Origin: Cydia pomonella
Taxonomy: Eukaryota; Arthropoda; Insecta; Lepidoptera; Tortricidae
NCBI RefSeq assembly: GCF_033807575.1
Contig: NC_084705.1
Location: 15,742,019 to 15,806,018 of the forward strand
Length of the DNA: 64,000 nt
Direction of reading: 5' to 3'
Position 1 is the stretch's first letter. Every line of letters starts with the position of its first letter. A program made the position numbers and the translations under genes. This document shows positions 1-9,289 of this stretch, piece after piece. A model generated the notes under the pieces. It had not been told where the DNA came from. It saw nothing but the letters and a program-made list of their open reading frames with translations, and made no database searches.

Positions 1-161
1 CGTGATCTCGTAGCGGACGCGCGTATGCCGCTGTTAGCGAACATACCTACGTTCTCGCGTGTCGAAAAGGAGTGTGGTTCAAAACAATCTTCATCGCCAT
101 CCAGTGATTTACACAGTAAGTTCCAAGTGTACATTATTATAATTATACGTAATGAAGTGTT

Positions 162-344
162 TTAGTGTTGCCTTCCAGATGGTTTATTCTGCAAAATTAA
201 GGTCTGATGCCAACCGACGTAGGCGACAAAAACTTCCAAAACTTCATTCATATCTGTTTCATTCACTTCTTTTCCTTCCAGTTTTACTGGGGAAGGTAAT
301 GAATGCATTAAGAAGGTAATGATAATATATTCGAGGCAGTACAT
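162..344 (-). other. Unclassified short ORF, possibly a terminal exon or remnant
   Basis: On the minus strand a frame begins just after ccttccccag (near 282), reads KLEGKEVNETDMNEVLEVFV, and ends about 40 codons later at a stop. The codon use looks protein-like (acidic, no low-complexity run). It lies on the coding strand of the collagen-like gene, inside what would be intron 7 or beyond its 3' end. I do not recognise the family and see no donor. It could be a last exon of a gene or a fossil. The rest of 1-600 shows nothing else. Confidence 0.2.
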
Positions 345-1110
345 TTAATGGAAAGAGGCTCAGTTATTATAAAGATTACGTTGTTATAAACATTTAAAAC
401 TGTAGATATGTAATAATAGGGAAGCCCAACGGATATTTCGGGTTTACTCGAGCGCAGTAGATTAACATAAACCTGCCGCTCTGTTACCTTTACTTGTGAT
501 GACACTCAAAACATGAGTGTTCAGTACTTCTGTGATACATAAGTTTTGAATGTAGGGGTGCGTCTGATAAATATTAATCTTAAGAAATAGTATATCATAA
601 AAATCTGGTTATTCTACTTCTGGTTTTAGTTCATAAACCTGGTTCGTCGTGCATAGCAGCTCCGGACGAAGATACGGAGCCAACTGCACCACCTTAGTAT
701 CGTCGCCGCTCGCGAATTCGTTGCACCGCACTTCGTAACGAAATGCGGTGACAGTGTGAGATAATCGCCTTTTTTTGGTGAAGCAGGGGTAAATGCATTT
801 ACGCATCTCACCCCCGGGCCAGGTCAGCCCATGTGGGGGTAGTATGTGGGACTCGCTCCTCCCACAGCTCTCTCTGCTACACAGAGGGAGGGGAGGAGAA
901 TACCCACTTACATCCCCTGCGGCGTCACCCGCTCTGCCGTTACTGGGAGCGCCGAGGGATTGCAGCCATTCTACCACGACGCTCCCCAGCATAGACGCTG
1001 GGAGCACCCGCGCTAAGGAAGGAGAGGACCAGGGACGCTGTGGCCCTCCCCCTAGACGTGTGGGGCCGTATGGTGGGTACCCAGCCCACCAGCCCTATTG
1101 GAAGATCAGA

Positions 1111-1887
1111 CTAAGGCTGCTGCATAGCGCCTTCGCCTTCTCCTCTGCCGTCTGCGCCTGAGAGGATGCGCGTCCACATTTTCCTCGCGTATTCGCGCTC
1201 AGCGGCCTCCTTTTGTGTCATAACGGTTTCACAGAAGGTGGCAACCGCATTCCATGATCTCTCGCTGCATAACATGGCCGAGACAACACTATGCAGCGAG
1301 AGATTACGCCCAATAACGCCCGTTAGGGCACCTCTCTCGGTATCCCACCGGTTACACACCTCCAAGGTGTGTTGGGCTGTGTCGTCCGAGTCACCACATT
1401 CATGACAGACCGGACTCAGCTCCCGTTGAATTTTGTGCAGGTAGTGACCGAAGCACCACCTGGGTCAGCCGGTATGATAGCACACCTCTTTTCCGCTTTA
1501 TCCATTCCCGGAACGATGAAAAGAGTGCCCCAATGGTGCGGGTGCCATAGGGCGAGTCCTCCAGGTTTCCTTCCATCGTTCCAGGAGCCTCTCTTCTGCC
1601 TGACGTAGCACTCGCTCCGACTCTTCGGGGTCTACGCGTTCTCTCCGCGCCCTCACCTCCGCACTCATTCGGTACCTCTCCGCCAGTACCTGAGCATCAA
1701 GCTCCCACGGAGGGGTATTAGCTAGGAGGTACACTGCGGCATGGGACACCGTTGAATATGCCCTGATGGTGCGTTGTGCTGCTACTCGCTGAGGCCGCCT
1801 TAGTAGGGCGCTGTTGCGCTCCGAGAGCCTGTCCGCCCATATTGGCGCCCCATACAGCGCCATGCTCCTTAGTACTCCCGCATACAG
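1111..1887 (-). pseudogene. R1-clade LINE ORF2 C-terminus (RT thumb and zinc knuckle), frameshifted
   Basis: The first frame (1887-1500) reads AGVLRSMALYGAPIWAD, then RRPQRVAAQRTIRAYSTVS and ANTPPWELDAQVLAERYR. This is the conserved region after the RT palm in R1-clade ORF2. After a frameshift near 1480 a second frame gives HKIQRELSPVCHECGDSDD, a CCHC-type knuckle (C-x2-C-x8-H-x4-C), then a terminal region ending GEGEGAMQQP at 1111. The endonuclease and catalytic palm are absent. The family assignment comes from recognition of these motifs; the break is seen directly. Confidence 0.78.
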
Positions 1888-2214
1888 TCACTGACACGGA
1901 GCATTCGGACCACCTACATTTGGGAGCAGTCGGCACAGGGCTGAGGCATTCAAGTTCCCGGATTTGCGAGCCTCCTCTAGCACATTGTTGGCTTCCGTGC
2001 AGACTTCGTCAATTATGTCCCCCTCATAGATTTTCCAGACCGGGGAGGAGCTCTTTACAACTTCTGAGCTGATGGCAGGAGTTGCCCTGGTATACTCATA
2101 GATGTCCTTCCCTCGTGCACGTATGATACGTCGCTCCGCATCCTCATTAACGTCAGAGATCATTTCATACTCATCCGAATCTATATTCCGCAGTTGTGCT
2201 TTAGCTCTTGCCAT
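1888..2214 (-). pseudogene. R1-clade LINE ORF1 N-terminal fragment
   Basis: A 108-codon frame starts MARAKAQLRNIDSDEYEMIS and stops at the deletion junction. It is rich in Glu, Asp and Arg, and includes VLEEARKSGNLNASALCRLL, which resembles the helical N-terminal part of ORF1 (Gag-like) in R1-clade elements. No CCHC knuckles remain, since that part is deleted. Upstream, 2340-2215 looks like further ORF1 or 5' sequence in broken frames. The identification rests mainly on position and on the ORF2 fragment next to it. Confidence 0.5.
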
Positions 2215-2362
2215 GCCTGAATATTTACCTCCAGCTTTTCCTCTACGCGCAGTGTTTATTTTTGGGGCAACATCCGGCTACAGATTCCCAGCATCGTCTT
2301 CGTGTGCACGTTTCCCATTTTTATAGGGCTTCCATTCGTCAAATGTTTGTTTTAGCATTAAA

Positions 2363-2610
2363 ATGGCCAGGCCAGAGAAAAAAATGACCAAAGAAGACTA
2401 ACTAGCAAAAGATAGGCAGCGTAAAAAAGAGAAATATTAGATTATAAAAAGTAATCCCGAATTATATGCGATACAAAGAGAAAAAGAAAGAAATAGATAC
2501 TTGTTAAGAAAGGAACAAAAAAGATTTGTAGCATAAAGGAAATGACACCTCGTGCTCAAAGAAAACAGAAAGAAATGGCGGTCAAATTGTAAAAAAATTT
2601 TTTTTGTAGA
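2363..2610 (+). pseudogene. Broken basic ORF of an arthropod repeat family
   Basis: From an ATG at 2363 the + strand reads MARPEKKMTKED, stop, LAKDRQRKKEKY, stop, then IKSNPELYAIQREKERNRYL, stop. A +1 frame continues MTPRAQRKQKEM and the original frame gives RKKWRSNCKK. The order TKEE/RQRKKEKY, then EKERNRYL, then MTPRAQRKQ, then KW..NCK is typical of a Lys/Arg-rich N-terminal segment found in many arthropod transposon-like proteins. At least three stops and a frameshift make it a pseudogene. The exact family is uncertain. Confidence 0.5.
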
Positions 2611-3570
2611 AATTTGCAAAACACGCCATTAAAATAATTGCTATGCAAGAGATTTAATCGAAATTGCATAGGTAGAGAGTCAATTAATGATAATGCAACA
2701 ATTTAAAATAATAGACTAATCAAAGACCGATTGAAATTTAGTTTAGTTTTTTGAATAAAACAATAATTATGTTGGTTACTTAAACTATTAAATAACAAAT
2801 AAGGATCGGCTATAACAAAATTCTTCTTATTCAGAAGCATACATATATATTTCTTTGGGAAACTTTTTATGCCAACTTTTCACTATTTCATAGTTTTATG
2901 CAGGTATATTGTGTATTTGCTAAATGCCAGACATTAATCGACACGTTTTTAATATTGTTGATTATATTAATGTTGTTAATTTTCTTTAAATAAAGATTTT
3001 TATGTCAGATTTCATAAGTTTGTTTCATTACAGTCCAGTGAAAAAATTACCGTCCGATGCCAATTTCATTCCTTTCCTTTATCATTCATTACCATCTCAG
3101 GCCATTTCATTACCAGCGCGTAGTTCATCACCAGTAGCCCTATTAAATGAAAAGTAATAAGGTTACGAAGGTACCTTTTGCATAAAAGTGTTAATAAACG
3201 AATCCACACATTGACGAAATCTAAAATTTTATCAATTAAAAGAAAAATTACAAATCGAGAGAATATCACCGATTTGCACGAAATGAGAGAATGACCCATA
3301 GAGTGATTTTGTCATGTCCGACCTTATGGTGGTATTCTGAGAGGTAAATAATATATGTAGGCTATACTGAACAACTTTAACTATGGGGCAACCACGAAAA
3401 CGCAAAAATACACATGTTACTTCAATAATGTTCTCTAAGAAAGAGCAGATATTTTTATCGCAAATTTGGGGTTAGCTCCAATAGCTCTATAGTAAAAGTT
3501 GATCAGTATGACTTCATATTTACCCCTCAGAGTGTGGTCAAACATAAAAAAACAGCATGTATACAAAGCA
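2611..3570. other. AT-rich intronic sequence, nothing recognised
   Basis: This would be part of the collagen-like gene's last visible intron. I looked for Gly-X-Y exons on the minus strand and found none. No repeat family was recognised. Confidence 0.4.
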
Positions 3571-3575
3571 CTAAC

Positions 3576-3620
3576 CTGTAAGCCTCTCTCTCCCATGTCT
3601 CCTTTTAGTCCGGGTTGACC
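3576..3620 (-). CDS. Collagen-like gene, 45-bp Gly-X-Y exon 7
   Basis: The acceptor is aattattttag and the donor CAG|gttagtg; phase 0 at both ends. It encodes GQPGLKGDMGERGLQ, five Gly-X-Y triplets in direct continuation of exon 6. Its length of 45 bp is the other size common in collagen helix exons. It is the last exon recognised before the left edge of the window. Confidence 0.88.
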
Positions 3621-6600
3621 CTAAAATAATTAAATAAATCATAAATAACTCCGTTTAAAATTTTATAGTAAAGTGGGGTATAACAATGTCAATACAAATT
3701 TACACACAAATGTTAAATACATCAGTACCCCTAGTGTAAATTTGATCGACATCATAACGTGACGAACGCGTTTGCGTTAAGTCTCATTTTGTATAGGATT
3801 TTGAGTTTCCAAAACGTCCCGCTTGGCGTGCTCTTTCTAAATCCAATACAAAATGAGACTAAACGCAAACGCGTACGTCACGTTTCGAAATCGAATTTAT
3901 TTACACTAGGGGTACTGTTTGTCAAGTAAAATCTTCAGCTACACAAGACAAACAGACGACAGCGAGTTTTTTTTTAAATAGGATGGAAATGAAAAATGAA
4001 ATAGTTTATTGTTTATTCGATATCCGGGAGCGTGCATGAACTGTAGGAGGCAGCACAGGAGCCGTCGGATTTTTGGCGCGAGGCGTAAATTTGATGTTTA
4101 TTGTTCCGATGTAGCCCACAAGATGGCAGAACCTACTATACACAAGAAAACACGTGACGTGTAAATGTACATGTTTATGGTTCCGATTCAGGCCACAAGA
4201 TGGCAGACCCTCCAATGCGCACGGTCCCTATTAAACAGTAAATCACGACCCTGTGTCCTGAGCTAGGAAACCCTATGTGTAACGGGACCCAGTTTCGTCA
4301 TACCGATCTCTAAATCTACATTTCTATACAGATTGTACAGAGAGTTACATTGAAACTTAGGCACAAGGTATCCGATCCGGTCCGACGTGCAAGCGGGATG
4401 TCGCTATAATACACGCATAGCGCTATTTCACTCAAACATCGGAGCGACGTGCGAATCGGATGCAGTGTGCCATGCGCCTTAGAGATACCTACCTATATCT
4501 TTTTTTTAAACGTATATGTTATTCTTTCTAAGCTGCGTGTGTACGAGTGTTTGTTTGTATGTTAGTGTATATAAGTGTGTGTCAGTGCGTAAATATGTAT
4601 ACTATAATGTTTACTATAATAATAAAATAATATAATATATTTTATTATAAGACGGTAAAGATAGTAAATAATTATTTTATGACGTTTTGAAGAATTTCAG
4701 TGTCCTTGTAATCTAGTTGACTAAACTTAGTTGAAAACCGATTGCAGGGAGGTCTGTTTATAAATAACTATGAAATGAAGATGTGAAATCTTTGGGCAAA
4801 TTTTGTACGCGTTTTTGGGGTTTCCCAGCGCTGACCCCAGGTATCAGAACCCCTTAGGAACCCTGTAGTTGACTCTGTTCACCCAGCTCAGATCACCCGG
4901 GTCAATTAAGTAAACTAAAAATACGCTTAGTTCACCTATGATTTTCTTGGGGGTATTAAGTAAACTTTAAGTAACTCAGGAACACGTACGAGCAGCTGGT
5001 ACGTGGGGTCGCTACTTCCCAACAGCTCGCCAGAAACTGCCCTGTTTTGACTGATTGCAATGAAAATACCAGCGGGCGATGGGGTCGTCACATATATAGG
5101 TATGTATATTTATTATAATGTACACCAAATTTTTGGTATAAATTATACTCACAGTTTTTCCCTCTACGCCATTATTTCCCTTTTCCCCCTTTTGTCCTGG
5201 TTTGCCCTGTAAGAATTTAGTTTTGTACTGGTTTTGTTAATAAGCAGTAAGTACAGTAAGTACTAATTCTTCATCATATGTAGGTATAATTATGTATACT
5301 AATACATTTTTTATGCGAAAGAGTACTTACATCTAATCCAAATTATTATAGCATGTTTACATTTTCAGATTATAAGTCTTTTTTTCCGTAAAAGCTGCTA
5401 ATACTCGCAGTAAGTATTATTAACGTGTTGTATAAAGGTAGGTCCAAGCTGTGACAATAGAAAAGTTTGTAGACATACGCAAACTTACCATTACATCATG
5501 CACTGAATGGCTTTTGCTTGAGTTTGGAACCTGTAACAAATAAGTTTAATTATATAGTTCGTGTCACCCACAATAACATGAAATTACAAATCAAGACACG
5601 CGTCGACGTGAATGACACGGTCTATAAAATAATAAATATTATGGGACCATCGCCTATGCCCTAGTAGATAGCGCCACTTTTTGATATTTAAACAATTTGA
5701 CACATATCAATATAATAATAAGTATCACAGAAAAATGTCGTTCTAAAAGTATTAATATGTGTCGAATGATGGCAGTACATTTATTGTGGCTACAATTTTT
5801 TCTTTGACAATCTACCTCTATTTCAAGTTCTCTTTGCTCCACTGTAAGCTCAATAAGGCTTGTGTTGTGGGTACTAGACGATGATTTATATTACACATAC
5901 ATAGATTTAGATAAATACTTAAATACATAGAAAACATTGATAACTCAGAAACATACCTGGATTTGAAGCCGGAGATCCTGGGTTCAAATCCAGGTATGTT
6001 TCTCCAGGTAGGTGAATAAAGGTATTATCATTACGCTAGGAGGCCGTTAAAAAAGTTTAAAAAGTAAGGGTAAGGGTTTACGTAATAATAAATTTAACGG
6101 AATAAATACGACACTACATGACATTATGAACATCTCTTGGTCAGATCGTGTCAGGAACATCGAATTCTACGCCGTGCTAATGTCAGCGGCATTGAAGCCT
6201 ATCTAATGCGGCGACAACTGCGATGGTGTGGTTATATCTCACGAGTTTCCCCCTCTCAGAGTTGCAAAGTGGTAATCGGGAACAAGGCGGCCAATTTTTG
6301 CGCTACAAAGATGTGCTGAAGCGTCACATGCGGAGATATGATATTGAACCATCGTACTTTGAGACTTCGGCACAAGGTCGGTCAAAGTGAAGATATACAG
6401 TGAGTACAAGTGCAAGCCTTTGAAGAGTAGAGGCGACTGGAACACGACGCGAAGCGACCTCCTGCGGTCATTAACTACAATTGTGTCGGAGGGGTGCTGA
6501 CTTGGGGTGCGTGTGGCCGTACATTTACTGTACTGTTATTATGCCCGAGGCCGATACCGGCCAGGACGGGATTATATATGCATGTAAAAACTTCTCACGT

Positions 6601-8197
6601 GATCATCTAGAGATAAGGTTTATTATATAAAAATATGTATAAAATCTTGAAGGGACCACTGCATCACTTACTGTTTGAATAATTTCATTCTGATTAATTA
6701 TTTAAATTATAATAAAAGACTTACCGATTTTAATGTGCATTGCCCTGTGAAAATGACAAATTTAATTAAATTCGTTTATTTCAGGCCGGGGGGCCATAAA
6801 AAATGTTACTTACAATTCCTTAGACTATATTACTCGTAGTACCTATTCGTATACAAAAAGTAATTACAATGAAATTATTAATAATTAAAAATTAGAATAC
6901 TAATACCAATTCCACAATAATCAAATAAATAAAAATAATCAAAATAATAATTCAAAATATGATTAAAATTATATTTTTCATGACATGTCAAATACTTAAA
7001 GAGACATACTTATTTTGGCTTCGCATTGTCCACCTGGTGCCACCTAAAAACAAAATAATATTACCACTATTCTAATAATTCAAATAAATTTTAGGAGCAT
7101 TGGTGACCTAGCGGTAAGACGTGCGACTTTCAAAACGAAGGTCGCGGGTTTGAACTCCGGCCAGTATTAATCAGTTTTTTGACTCGAGTTTACGAAATAC
7201 TATGTAATGTAATATTCATCAATCTCTTATCAGTGAAGGAAAATATCGCAAGCAAAACGGATTTATCCCAATAAAGCCTAAATACACCCCTGGGCCTTTC
7301 AGGCCAAATGACAGTAAATTTTGTAAAAAAGTAGTGCCCTGAGCCAATTATTGGGATTCGGTGACCAAATTAAGTTATCCCAATTGAGTTATTTAATGTA
7401 TATAATTTCCTTAGAGCTAACTCTAAGAGTCTGTAGTCGGTTTTAAATCGAAAATCGCTAATTATCAATATACACAATTTAAAAATAGTTTTAATATATA
7501 CAAATCCAGTATTTTTTTGTTGGAAAACAATTGAGCAATATCAAACAAAACGGCCATTACTGCCTCAAAATAAATAAAAAGAACAGTCTGTAGTATCCAA
7601 TCGTAAATGTTGTGTAATTCTTTAGAGGCATGCAAGATTTTTTATACATACCTCCTCTGTTCTCGACGTTGATATAACTGAAAAAAGACAAAAGCTTCCT
7701 CAACACAACACAAAACAGGTACATTGGTTTATTTTTATCTTTAGGTCATGAACTTTTTTTCATGGTTCTAAATCTATAAGTAGCTAACACTTTCTATGAT
7801 TTTCAAAGTGTCTTTATTTTCTATGTAAATGAACACTAGAATTCAATAACGCTCTAAGTACATTTCGAATTAATTAAATTGATCCTAACTACTAGAAAAA
7901 TAACTGCATAGTGTAAACTGATAATAAACGTCATACATCAAAATTGTGTGATCTATTTTAAAATAAAGATCGTTCTGTTTTTTCCACGTTAAACTTTAAT
8001 TTATGAAACGTAACGCCAAAAAAACCTTTGACATGCAAAAATAATACTTAAATACGTACTTAACTAAGAGTAATATTATTAAGTGTTATAAACACTTACC
8101 TTCACATTTTGTAAAATTTAATAAACTCACTAAAGCTATAAAATAAATAATAGCTCTACCAGACTTAATAACTAACCACATTGTTGCCAATTTTAAA
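3576..8197 (-). CDS. 5' part of a secreted collagen-like gene (7 exons, 3' end off the left edge)
   Basis: Seven spliced exons on the minus strand join into one open frame of 303 coding bases: 8181-8100, 7677-7652, 7043-7010, 6744-6725, 5530-5489, 5206-5153, 3620-3576. Each internal junction has an AG acceptor with a pyrimidine tract and a GTAAGT/GTATGT/GTGAGT/GTTAGT donor, and the phases agree throughout. The product starts MWLVIKSGRAIIYFIALVSL, a typical signal peptide. A short non-collagenous segment with two close cysteines (CEAKIRQC) follows, then eleven Gly-X-Y triplets. Exons of 54 and 45 bp that start on an intact Gly codon are classic for collagen genes. The product is probably an extracellular-matrix or basement-membrane chain. 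The collagen class cannot be told, because the C-terminal domain is outside the window. No further Gly-X-Y exon was found between 3575 and 1, so intron 7 is at least 3.5 kb or the next exon is not collagenous. The gene structure is read from the sequence; the function is inferred. Confidence 0.85.
3723..3917. mobile_element. Small fold-back MITE
   Basis: The ends are inverted copies: CAGTACCCCTAGTGTAAAT at the left and its complement ending GGGGTACTG at the right. The complementarity continues inward over ACGTGACG, GCGTTTGCGTT and TCTCATTTTGTAT. About 195 bp with long terminal inverted repeats and no coding. It lies in intron 6 of the collagen-like gene. Confidence 0.75.
4864..4985 (+). repeat. 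Interspersed repeat family 'GTAGTTGACTCTG', copy 1
   Basis: Starts CCTGTAGTTGACTCTGTTCA and continues through a GGGTCAATTAAGTAAACT block. Copies two and three are at 8903 (+) and 29812 (-). This copy is short, ending soon after the first AGTAAACTTTAAGTAA subunit. It sits in intron 6. Around it, 3990-4500 holds two diverged units containing CACAAGATGGCAGA (near 4110 and 4194), another MITE-like motif. Confidence 0.65.
5153..5206 (-). CDS. Collagen-like gene, 54-bp Gly-X-Y exon 6
   Basis: The acceptor is attcttacag and the donor ACT|gtgagta; phase 0 at both ends. It encodes GKPGQKGEKGNNGVEGKT, six uninterrupted Gly-X-Y triplets. Starting on a whole Gly codon and being 54 bp long are the textbook marks of a collagen helix exon. 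This is the first helical exon of the gene. The lysine- and glutamate-rich triplets, with few prolines, suit an invertebrate collagen. Confidence 0.88.
5489..5530 (-). CDS. Collagen-like gene, 42-bp linker exon 5
   Basis: The acceptor is tttgttacag and the donor ATG|gtaagtt; both ends are phase 0. The exon encodes VPNSSKSHSVHDVM, a Ser-rich polar linker directly before the triple helix. NSS is a possible N-glycosylation sequon. The intron upstream (5531-6724) is loaded with mobile-element fragments. Confidence 0.75.
5654..5838. mobile_element. Half copy of the 'AGAGGTGGATTGT' MITE family
   Basis: Contains CCACTTTTTGATATTTAA, GATGGCAGTACATTTATTGT and the terminal block ACAATCTACCTCTATTTCAA. 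All match the MITE at 56636-57365 and the copy at 11714-12055. Only one arm remains. It abuts a truncated SINE at 5841. Confidence 0.65.
5841..5957 (-). repeat. SINE type 1 fragment
   Basis: Reads CTGTAAGCTCAATAAGGCTT and GTGTTGTGGGTACTAGAC, then ATACTTAAATACATAGAAAA and AACTCAG, the body of the SINE seen complete at 47769-48013. The normal tRNA-like head is replaced by the hairpin at 5947-6003. Confidence 0.65.
5947..6003. repeat. Perfect 21-bp hairpin carrying two divergent tRNA B-box motifs
   Basis: Arms 5947-5967 and 5983-6003 are perfect complements around a 15-base spacer. Each arm contains the B-box-like core TTCAAATCC, one on each strand. It occupies the place of the SINE head. It looks like a fold-back duplication of a tRNA-like promoter. 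Confidence 0.8.
6115..6545 (+). pseudogene. LINE reverse-transcriptase C-terminal remnant (RTE/craniate-type 'RRQLRWCGH')
   Basis: Frames on the + strand give ILRRANVSGIEAYLMRRQLR followed by WCGYISRV, then (shifted) GGQFLRYKDVLKRHMRRYDI and EPSYFETSAQ. This matches the C-terminal end of many animal LINE pol proteins, where RRANVxGIEAxLxxxQLRWxGHxxRM precedes a GGQxxRYKDVLK block. Several frameshifts are present. It lies antisense in intron 4 of the collagen-like gene. Confidence 0.75.
6725..6744 (-). CDS. Collagen-like gene, 20-bp micro-exon 4
   Basis: The acceptor is cattttcacag and the donor TCG|gtaagtc. The exon completes AGG (Arg) and encodes QCTLKS, supplying the second cysteine, and ends in phase 0. 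On its own a 20-bp exon would be weak. The perfect splice signals, and the way it restores phase after the 34-bp exon, support it. Confidence 0.7.
7010..7043 (-). CDS. Collagen-like gene, 34-bp exon 3
   Basis: The acceptor is tgtttttag and the donor ATAA|gtatgtc. The exon encodes VAPGGQCEAKI plus the first base of the next codon, so it goes from phase 0 to phase 1. It carries the first of two cysteines in the pre-helix segment. The spacing (CEAKIRQC, finished in exon 4) would suit interchain disulfides at the N-terminal end of a trimer; that role is inferred. Together with exon 4 it totals exactly 54 bp. Confidence 0.75.
7093..7330 (+). repeat. SINE type 2, diverged copy
   Basis: The tRNA-like head GGTGACCTAGCGGTAAGACG and B-box GGTCGCGGGTTTGAACTCC precede a body with TCAGTGAAGGAAAATATCGC and ATTTATCCCAATAAAGCCTA. 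The order is the same as in the full copy at 27249-27574. It is in intron 2 of the collagen-like gene. Confidence 0.7.
7652..7677 (-). CDS. Collagen-like gene, 26-bp micro-exon 2
   Basis: The acceptor is cttttttcag and the donor GAG|gtatgta. The exon completes the split codon G|TT (Val) and encodes ISTSRTEE, the mature N-terminus just after the signal peptide. It enters in phase 1 and leaves in phase 0. At 26 bp it is far below normal ORF-scan limits. Support comes from both splice sites and from frame continuity with the exons on each side. Confidence 0.75.
8100..8197 (-). CDS. Collagen-like gene, exon with start codon and signal peptide
   Basis: The ATG is at 8181-8179 in the context GCAACAATGTGG. 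The 82 coding bases encode a short polar N-terminus, a hydrophobic core (AIIYFIALVSLLNF) and TKCE, and end in phase 1 at GAAG|gtaagtg. Signal cleavage near TKC|EV is plausible. A pyrimidine-rich stretch ending in CTCAG (8200-8198) lies 16 bases before the ATG. This could be the acceptor of an upstream 5'UTR exon. The same bases contain TCAGT, the arthropod initiator motif, so a promoter with a very short leader is the alternative. This ATG was chosen because it is followed at once by a signal peptide and the frame continues across six introns. Confidence 0.8.
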
Positions 8198-8890
8198 CTG
8201 AGCACGAATAGGTATAGGATAAAATTAAATAACGTTCCAAATAAGTATCTTTTTCCTTGTAGTAAACTTATTGTTTGCCTTTACTTGTGGTTATGAACAT
8301 AATAATCTAATTCTATTATGATTCTATTTTTAACATAGTGGAAATGGAGTGCATTTTTTACTAAGAAAATTAGTTAGAAACGTCGTTCGAATTAGGGGCG
8401 TTATGTTCAATCTGTAATCGCTCTTTGTGAGAACTAGATAAAAAAAATTACGAAAAAATCAGTGCCATCTGTGGAAGACAGCACAAACTGTCTGCAACCA
8501 AAGTTTTGCAAATACTACAAACGGTTGTTTGAACAGCGCCATCTTATGGAAAATCATGAAATAACGTTATAAGTCAGAAAAAGAGTACATTTGTGGTAAA
8601 TACAGCTTTACCTAGTACATTTGTCGTTCAAAAGATGGCGGCATATGTTCTAATCATATTTTGCACAAAGCTGAAATACAAACTTTATATTTTGAATTGC
8701 TTTGGGAACACACATGATCAAAGAATACAATACTCACAAGGAGAAAAACGCTACCTCCATATAAAAAAATGCCTCTTTCAAAACTTCGTTTATACTAGTG
8801 GCGCTTTCTCTGTATATCAGTACTAAAATTGACAACCGGTTTAGCCTGGCTGATTTCGGTAGGTAATCCAGGATGACACGAACTTATACA
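8198..8890. other. Region upstream of the collagen-like gene
   Basis: No clear TATA box or CpG-rich promoter was found upstream of the ATG exon. TCAGT at about 8195-8199 (minus strand) is the only initiator-like motif. The stretch 8480-8650 has scattered GCGCCATCTTATGG/AGATGGCGGC motifs like those in nearby MITEs. Confidence 0.3.
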
Positions 8891-8902
8891 TGATAAAGCA
8901 CC

Positions 8903-9280
8903 TGTAGTTGACTCTGTTCACCCAGCTCAAATCACCTGGGTCAATTAAGTAAACTAAAAATACACTTTATTCACCTTTACGTCATTGTCAAATTTGTGAC
9001 ATATTTTTCGTTTACTTTGTTCACCCAAGGTGCATTAGGTAAACTATTAGTTTACTTAATGTACTTGTGACCAACTGCAGGTGAACTAAGTTTTTTTAAA
9101 GTTTATTTGATGTATTTATGACCGAATGCAGATGAATTAAGCCGACTTTAATTTAATGTTCACGATGAATTGCCGATGCACCAAGTATATTTTTTCTTCG
9201 ATTTAGTTTTCCTAACAGGGTCAAGTATTATGTTAGTTCCTAAATATAGTAAGTTTACCTGAAATAAATATATTCAAGAC
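8903..9280 (+). repeat. Interspersed repeat family 'GTAGTTGACTCTG', copy 2
   Basis: Begins CCTGTAGTTGACTCTGTTCA. Inside are degenerate subunits of the type GTGACCNANTGCAGGTGAA plus TTTACTTAATGTA, seen at about 9045, 9080 and 9120. The end is indistinct near 9280. See copies at 4864 and 29520-29812. Confidence 0.65.
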
Positions 9281-9289
9281 AGGAAAGGA

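Larger units (their letters stand above)
600..2340 (-). mobile_element. Internally deleted R1-clade LINE
   Basis: Read on the minus strand, an ORF1-like start (2214-1888) is followed directly by the C-terminal third of an ORF2 reverse transcriptase. The missing middle (rest of ORF1, endonuclease, RT core) marks an internal deletion at about 1885-1890. Downstream, 1110-600 is G+C-rich 3'-UTR-like sequence. G+C content is clearly higher than the flanks, as expected for a younger insertion. In the known lepidopteran R1 clade, ORF2 ends with a CCHC zinc knuckle, and one is visible here. Frameshifts show that it is dead. Confidence 0.75.

Noticed and set aside
793..1161. 122-aa + strand ORF as a gene
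   Set aside because: Antisense shadow of the LINE 3' region.
1..3570. Further Gly-X-Y exons of the collagen-like gene
   Set aside because: I scanned the minus strand for glycine codons every nine bases with flanking splice sites and found none.
5970..6002. Functional tRNA gene suggested by the GGTTCAAATCC B-box
   Set aside because: No D arm or anticodon arm folds; the sequence is a hairpin in a SINE remnant. The same holds for B-box-like hits at 7140, 14715, 17600, 19930, 33405 and 34040.
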